From CAYSHJ01 sp964589725 (lineage in GTDB: Bacteria; Planctomycetota; Planctomycetia; Planctomycetales; Planctomycetaceae): 10,369 bases of DNA. Below are positions 6,909 through 10,369 of this stretch, in pieces. The notes beneath the pieces were generated by a model, which saw only the letters and a list, made by a program, of their open reading frames with translations, was not told where the DNA came from and did no database searches. The position numbers and the translations under genes are program-made. The stretch is taken from assembly GCA_964589725.1 (NCBI GenBank), contig CAZPUJ010000111.1:1-10369 (forward strand), read 5' to 3'. Position 1 is the first letter of the stretch, and every line of letters begins with the position of its first letter.

Positions 6909-9233
6909 ATGCGAACAATGCCTCGCTTTCGAGTTCGTCCAGCCCCGGTGTTTGCTGCGGTCTTGGTCGGAACGGCAAGCCTGTTTCTCGCGCTGGCATG
7001 GCAGCGACTTCACGCCGAAGACATCAAGCCGGCTGCGGCGACGACGCCTCTCCCGGCGGGACACTCGACACACGGCGAGGTCTTCAACGAAGGACCACGG
7101 CAAGCGGCCTATTTGATGGAGGGGACGGGACAAGTTTCATTTCCGGTGACGTCATCAGTTCCGGAGGTTCAAGCCTTTTTCAGTCAAGGTGTCGGCCAGT
7201 TGCACGGCTTTTGGTACTTCGAGGCCGAGCGTTCGTTTCGGCAAGTTGCGGCGCTCGATCCGAGCTGCGCGATGGCTTATTGGGGCATGGCCTACGCGAA
7301 CACAGAAAACCGTTCGCGAGCTCAGAAGTTCATCGTCAAGGCTATCGACCGAAAGGCTTCCTCCAGCCGGCGCGAGCAACTCTATATCGACGCGCTGTCG
7401 CAGTACCTCAAAGATGACAAGCCGAAGGACGAGGACCGTCGCAAGGAGTACATTCGCGATCTCGAAAAGATCCTGGCCGAGTTTCCCGATGACATCGAGG
7501 CCAAGGCGTTTCTCGTCGTCTTCTTGTACCAAAGCAAGGACAAGGGCGTACCGATCACCAGCTACCTCGCGGTCAACGCCTTGATCGGCGAGATTTTTCA
7601 GAAGCAGCCGATGCACCCGGCCAACCACTATCGCATTCACTTGTGGGACCACAACGACGCGAAGAACGCCTTGGAGTCGGCCGCACGATGCGGACAGTCG
7701 TCGCCGCGCATTGCGCACATGTGGCACATGCCGGGGCACACGTACTCGGAATTGAAACGCTGGGCCGACGCCGCGTGGCAGCAAGAGGCTTCGTCGCGAG
7801 CGGATCACGCTCACATGATGCGGGACCGCGTGCTGCCCGATCAGATTCACAATTACGCTCACAACCAAGAGTGGTTGGTGCGAAATCTGATTTATCTTGG
7901 TCAGCCCAAGCATGGGATGGACCTCGCCAAGAACTTGATCGAATTGCCGCGACACCCGAAGTACAACACGTTCCCAAAGAATGGAAAGGGAAGTGGCAAG
8001 AACGGTCGCGAGCGGCTGATGCAGGTCATCGAAACCTACGAGCTTTGGGACGAAGCCCTTTCGCTGGCCAACACGATGTATCTCGAACCGACCGATCAGC
8101 AGCCCGAGCAAATCAAGCGGCTACGGCTGCTCGGCACCGCTTATTACCACAAAGGTGACGCTGGCAAGCTCAACGAGTGTGTCGCTGGTTTGGACGCGAT
8201 CGCGCTGCAGCTCGAACAGAAAGCACAGGCCGACGGTGCCGCGGCGGAAAAGAAGGCTCGCGATGAGAACAAGAAAGACGACGAAATCGCCAAAGCGAAA
8301 GACGAAGCGATCAAGAAGTCGCGCGAAACCCTCATGCCGGTCGAGCAGACGTTGGCCGAATTGCGCGGCGTGCAATTGTTGGCTCGTGGCGAAACCGATC
8401 CGGCGCGCGAGCAGTTCGGCAAAGCCAACGACATCCCCAAGCCGCGGCTGGCGAAGTATCAGTTCCTGTGTGGGCAACACGACAAGTGCGTGGAGACACT
8501 CGCCGCCGCCGTCAAATCCGCGGAGACCGAAGTCGCGCCGCTGGCCGTGCAAGTCGATCTGTTGCGACGGATGAATAAGCTCGATGACGCGAAGGCCGCC
8601 TTCACGAAACTCCGCGACATCGCCGCACATGCCGAGCTCGATTCGCCGCTGCTGGCGCGATTGGCACCGTTCGCGAAGGAACAAGGACTGCCCGATGATT
8701 GGCGGAACCCGGCTCCGCCGCGCACGGACGTCGGCGATCGACCGCCGCTCGATTCCCTCGGCCCGTTCCGCTGGTCGCCGTCACCCGCCTCGGACTGGAG
8801 CTTGCCGGCTCCGGGCGAGAAGACGATCTCGCTGGCCGATTATCGAGGAAAGCCGGTCGTCGTGATCTTTTACCTCGGAGCCGGTTGCCTGCACTGCGTC
8901 GAGCAACTCCAAAAGTTCGCGCCACGCAGCAACGACTTCCAACAGGCGGGCCTCTCCGTCGTGGCCATCAGCACGGAAGACCTCGCATCGCTGACGACCT
9001 CAATCGCGAACTTTTCGAAAGAAAGCCTGTTCCCCATCCCGCTTGCGGCCGATCCCGAGCAGCGAATCTTCAAGGCCTATCGCGCCTACGACGACTTCGA
9101 GAAGACGCCGCTACACGGCACATTCCTGATCGACGGCGCGGGCCTCGTCCGCTGGCAAGACATCAGCTTCGAGCCGTTCCAAGACGTGGACTTCGTGCTC
9201 ACGGAAGCCAAGCGGTTGCTGTCGATTCGCTAA
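6909..9233 (+). CDS. Exported TPR protein with C-terminal redoxin (AhpC/TSA) domain
   Basis: This 774-residue protein appears to be exported. Residues 1-36 form a signal peptide (RFRVRP, then VFAAVLVGTASLFLALAW, probable cleavage after LHA). A TPR-type helical region follows, with AERSFRQVAALDPSCAMAYWGMAYA near 104-128. Next comes a His-rich stretch matching a pattern I recall from related TPR proteins (HPANHYRIHLWDH, HMWHMPGHTYSEL near 271-283, DQIHNYAHNQEW). A Lys/Glu/Ala-rich, probably coiled-coil segment lies near 433-472. The last 140 or so residues form a thioredoxin-fold redoxin: LADYRGKPVVVIFYLGAGCLHC (Cys660, Cys663), VVAISTED, GTFLIDGAGLVRW. The CLHC pair suggests thiol-disulfide or peroxide chemistry outside the cytoplasm, but the substrate is unknown. 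ATG 6909 was chosen because the signal peptide begins there; ATG 6918 is an alternative. Neither has a strong ribosome site. The gene appears to be alone in its transcript. Confidence 0.85.
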   Translation: MRTMPRFRVRPAPVFAAVLVGTASLFLALAWQRLHAEDIKPAAATTPLPAGHSTHGEVFNEGPRQAAYLMEGTGQVSFPVTSSVPEVQAFFSQGVGQLHGFWYFEAERSFRQVAALDPSCAMAYWGMAYANTENRSRAQKFIVKAIDRKASSSRREQLYIDALSQYLKDDKPKDEDRRKEYIRDLEKILAEFPDDIEAKAFLVVFLYQSKDKGVPITSYLAVNALIGEIFQKQPMHPANHYRIHLWDHNDAKNALESAARCGQSSPRIAHMWHMPGHTYSELKRWADAAWQQEASSRADHAHMMRDRVLPDQIHNYAHNQEWLVRNLIYLGQPKHGMDLAKNLIELPRHPKYNTFPKNGKGSGKNGRERLMQVIETYELWDEALSLANTMYLEPTDQQPEQIKRLRLLGTAYYHKGDAGKLNECVAGLDAIALQLEQKAQADGAAAEKKARDENKKDDEIAKAKDEAIKKSRETLMPVEQTLAELRGVQLLARGETDPAREQFGKANDIPKPRLAKYQFLCGQHDKCVETLAAAVKSAETEVAPLAVQVDLLRRMNKLDDAKAAFTKLRDIAAHAELDSPLLARLAPFAKEQGLPDDWRNPAPPRTDVGDRPPLDSLGPFRWSPSPASDWSLPAPGEKTISLADYRGKPVVVIFYLGAGCLHCVEQLQKFAPRSNDFQQAGLSVVAISTEDLASLTTSIANFSKESLFPIPLAADPEQRIFKAYRAYDDFEKTPLHGTFLIDGAGLVRWQDISFEPFQDVDFVLTEAKRLLSIR

Positions 9234-9412
9234 AATCGCGACCTTCTTCTCCGGCTCCGGCGTATCATTATCACGATCTTTTCGTGACCTGCTTTGAGTG
9301 CTCGTGAACTGGTTCTCCTGTCGAGTTGGTCTCACCTACCCCGACCAGTGAGTCACTCCAATCCCAACTGAACCGAGACAATCGCCAATCTGTCGGTGAC
9401 TCGAAAAGTCCG
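9234..9412. other. Convergent intergenic region, no gene seen
   Basis: These 179 bases lie between two converging genes. The only structure noted is a six-base stem with a five-base loop (TCACGA 9271-9276, TCGTGA 9282-9287), whose loop and arm include a short T run but which has no T tract after it. It is too weak to call a terminator. No small coding frame is convincing. Confidence 0.5.
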
Positions 9413-10369
9413 TCATTTTGCATCAATCCAGATTGGGAACTTCGCGCTTCCGATGGTGACCGGCCTCACATCGGCTGGCACAATGGCATCGACCGTCACA
9501 GCATCCGCCAGTGTTTCGCCGCGGATGTACTCGCCCCAGCATTGCAGCGCGGCGAGAACGTCGGCATCGTCGGTCGAGTAGAAGACTTTGATTCGTGCTT
9601 GGATTTCGAGGTTGGCGTCTTTGCGGAGTTGTTGCACTTGGCGGACGAAGTCGCGGGCGACTCCTTCTTTGAGCAGGTCGGGCGTCAGGTGCGTGCTCAG
9701 CGCGATTTGGACGCCCCGTTCGTCGGTGCTGACCCACTCGGCGGCCTGTTGGGTGGTGATGACGATGTCGGTCGGCAGGAGCACGACCGTAGGCGATGTC
9801 GCTCCGCGACTCGCATTCTGAGCGGCGTCGTTTTCAGATGTCGTTCGCGAATCCACGTCGCGCTCGGATGCGAGTCGCGGAGCGACATCGCCTACGACGA
9901 GCGACAATGTCACGCTTTCGCCTCGGCGGAGTGGGGCGAGCGTTTGCGGGTCGGTGGCCGCGAGCGTTTGGGTGATCGCTCCCAGCAGCTTGCCGTACTT
10001 GGGGCCGAGGGCTTTTTGGTTCGGCTTGTAGACGTAGCTCACCAGGTCGTCGAGGTGGTCGCAGCTCGTCAGCTTTTTGAGGTTGAGTTCTTCCTCGATG
10101 ACGTCGGCCAGCCGTTCGATGGCGGCTCGCTGCTGCGGGTCGGGGCAGGCGAAGCGGATTTCGGCCAGCGGCTGACGGACTCGCAGATCGGCCTCTTCCC
10201 GCAGCTTGTGCCCCAGCTTCACGACGAGCTGTGCGAGCGCCATCCGCTCGTTGAGTTCGGGGTCGAGAAGCGATTCGTCGGCAGTCGGATACGAGCAAAG
10301 ATGAACACTCGACGGAGAGAAAGCAGGCTCGCACGTCCAATCTCCGTCAGCCTGATCGACCAACCGAAC
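9413..10369 (-). CDS. ileS: Isoleucyl-tRNA synthetase, C-terminal part, cut by window edge
   Basis: This is the C-terminal part of isoleucyl-tRNA synthetase, the cytoplasmic enzyme that charges tRNA-Ile. The frame is open to the right edge, so the catalytic domain lies outside; the stop is TGA at 9415-9413. Visible are the start of the anticodon-binding region (SVHLCSYP), RVRQPLAEIRF, EEELNLKKL, KPNQKALGPKYGKLL, and a C-terminal domain with GVARDFVRQVQQLRKDANLEI and WGEYIRGETLA. This layout, with no cysteine-rich zinc motif at the end, fits the type 2 synthetase (the DUF5915-like C-terminus, by recollection), a group that includes mupirocin-resistant enzymes; resistance is not shown here. A palindromic element encodes about 37 extra residues between TLSLV and VVLLPTD, without breaking the frame. 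The TTG at 10363 is internal, not a start. Confidence 0.93.
   Translation of the reverse strand, partial: VRLVDQADGDWTCEPAFSPSSVHLCSYPTADESLLDPELNERMALAQLVVKLGHKLREEADLRVRQPLAEIRFACPDPQQRAAIERLADVIEEELNLKKLTSCDHLDDLVSYVYKPNQKALGPKYGKLLGAITQTLAATDPQTLAPLRRGESVTLSLVVGDVAPRLASERDVDSRTTSENDAAQNASRGATSPTVVLLPTDIVITTQQAAEWVSTDERGVQIALSTHLTPDLLKEGVARDFVRQVQQLRKDANLEIQARIKVFYSTDDADVLAALQCWGEYIRGETLADAVTVDAIVPADVRPVTIGSAKFPIWIDAK
9788..9896. repeat. Perfect 29-base inverted repeat inserted in frame in ileS
   Basis: Arms 9788-9816 and 9868-9896 are exact reverse complements over 29 bases (each contains GTCGCTCCGCGACTCGC or its complement), separated by 51 bases. The element is 109 bases. With the AC dinucleotide present on both flanks (9786-9787, 9897-9898) the added length would be 111 bases, or 37 codons, which keeps the synthetase frame. 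The encoded peptide (GDVAPRLASERD, then NASRGATSPT) is unlike the surrounding synthetase sequence. The arms share no clear sequence with the other two elements, so this is a separate family. Confidence 0.88.

Noticed and set aside
7155..8111. Minus-strand open frame of 318 residues opposite the TPR gene
   Set aside because: The opposite strand encodes clear TPR and His-rich motifs; this frame has no start signal or family resemblance.
9271..9287. Hairpin TCACGA/TCGTGA as terminator of the TPR gene
   Set aside because: Short stem and no following T run; it could easily be chance.

Overview
The window looks like ordinary chromosomal DNA from a high-GC bacterium, most likely a planctomycete. 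This rests on recalled family resemblance and cannot be tested here. The pointers are a TPR-redoxin fusion secreted protein, a GT-C type membrane glycosyltransferase with an HDEYWH N-terminal motif, an isoleucyl-tRNA synthetase whose C-terminus resembles the type 2 form, and short palindromic elements translated in frame inside conserved proteins. No rRNA, tRNA, CRISPR array, transposase or phage gene was seen.

Layout, left to right: (1) a possible unrecognised gene on the minus strand (68-472). (2) Divergent from it, a 74-residue tail-anchored membrane protein (540-764), followed three bases later and in the same frame by a complete AddA/RecB-type helicase-nuclease (768-4037). (3) A nitroreductase of the NfsB type (4058-4723), 20 bases downstream on the same strand and probably co-transcribed. 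(4) A GT-C glycosyltransferase-like membrane protein on the minus strand (4639-6501), convergent with the nitroreductase and overlapping it by 85 bases. (5) A 407-base gap holding a nested 144-base palindrome. (6) An exported TPR protein with a C-terminal redoxin domain (6909-9233). (7) A 179-base convergent gap. (8) The C-terminal third or so of isoleucyl-tRNA synthetase on the minus strand (9413 to the right edge, truncated by the window).

The genes do not form one pathway. They cover DNA break repair, flavin-dependent reduction, envelope glycosylation, an exported thiol/TPR protein and translation. The most notable structure is the set of palindromic elements. One (1959-2024) is inserted in frame in the helicase between motifs II and III. 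A close relative (6750-6814) is the core of the palindrome in the gap before the TPR gene. A third of unrelated sequence (9788-9896), with perfect 29-base arms, is inserted in frame in isoleucyl-tRNA synthetase. They behave like coding-tolerant palindromic elements comparable in principle to the Rickettsia palindromic elements. I see no convincing new multi-gene system. The second most interesting point is the small membrane protein separated from the helicase-nuclease by a single in-frame amber codon.
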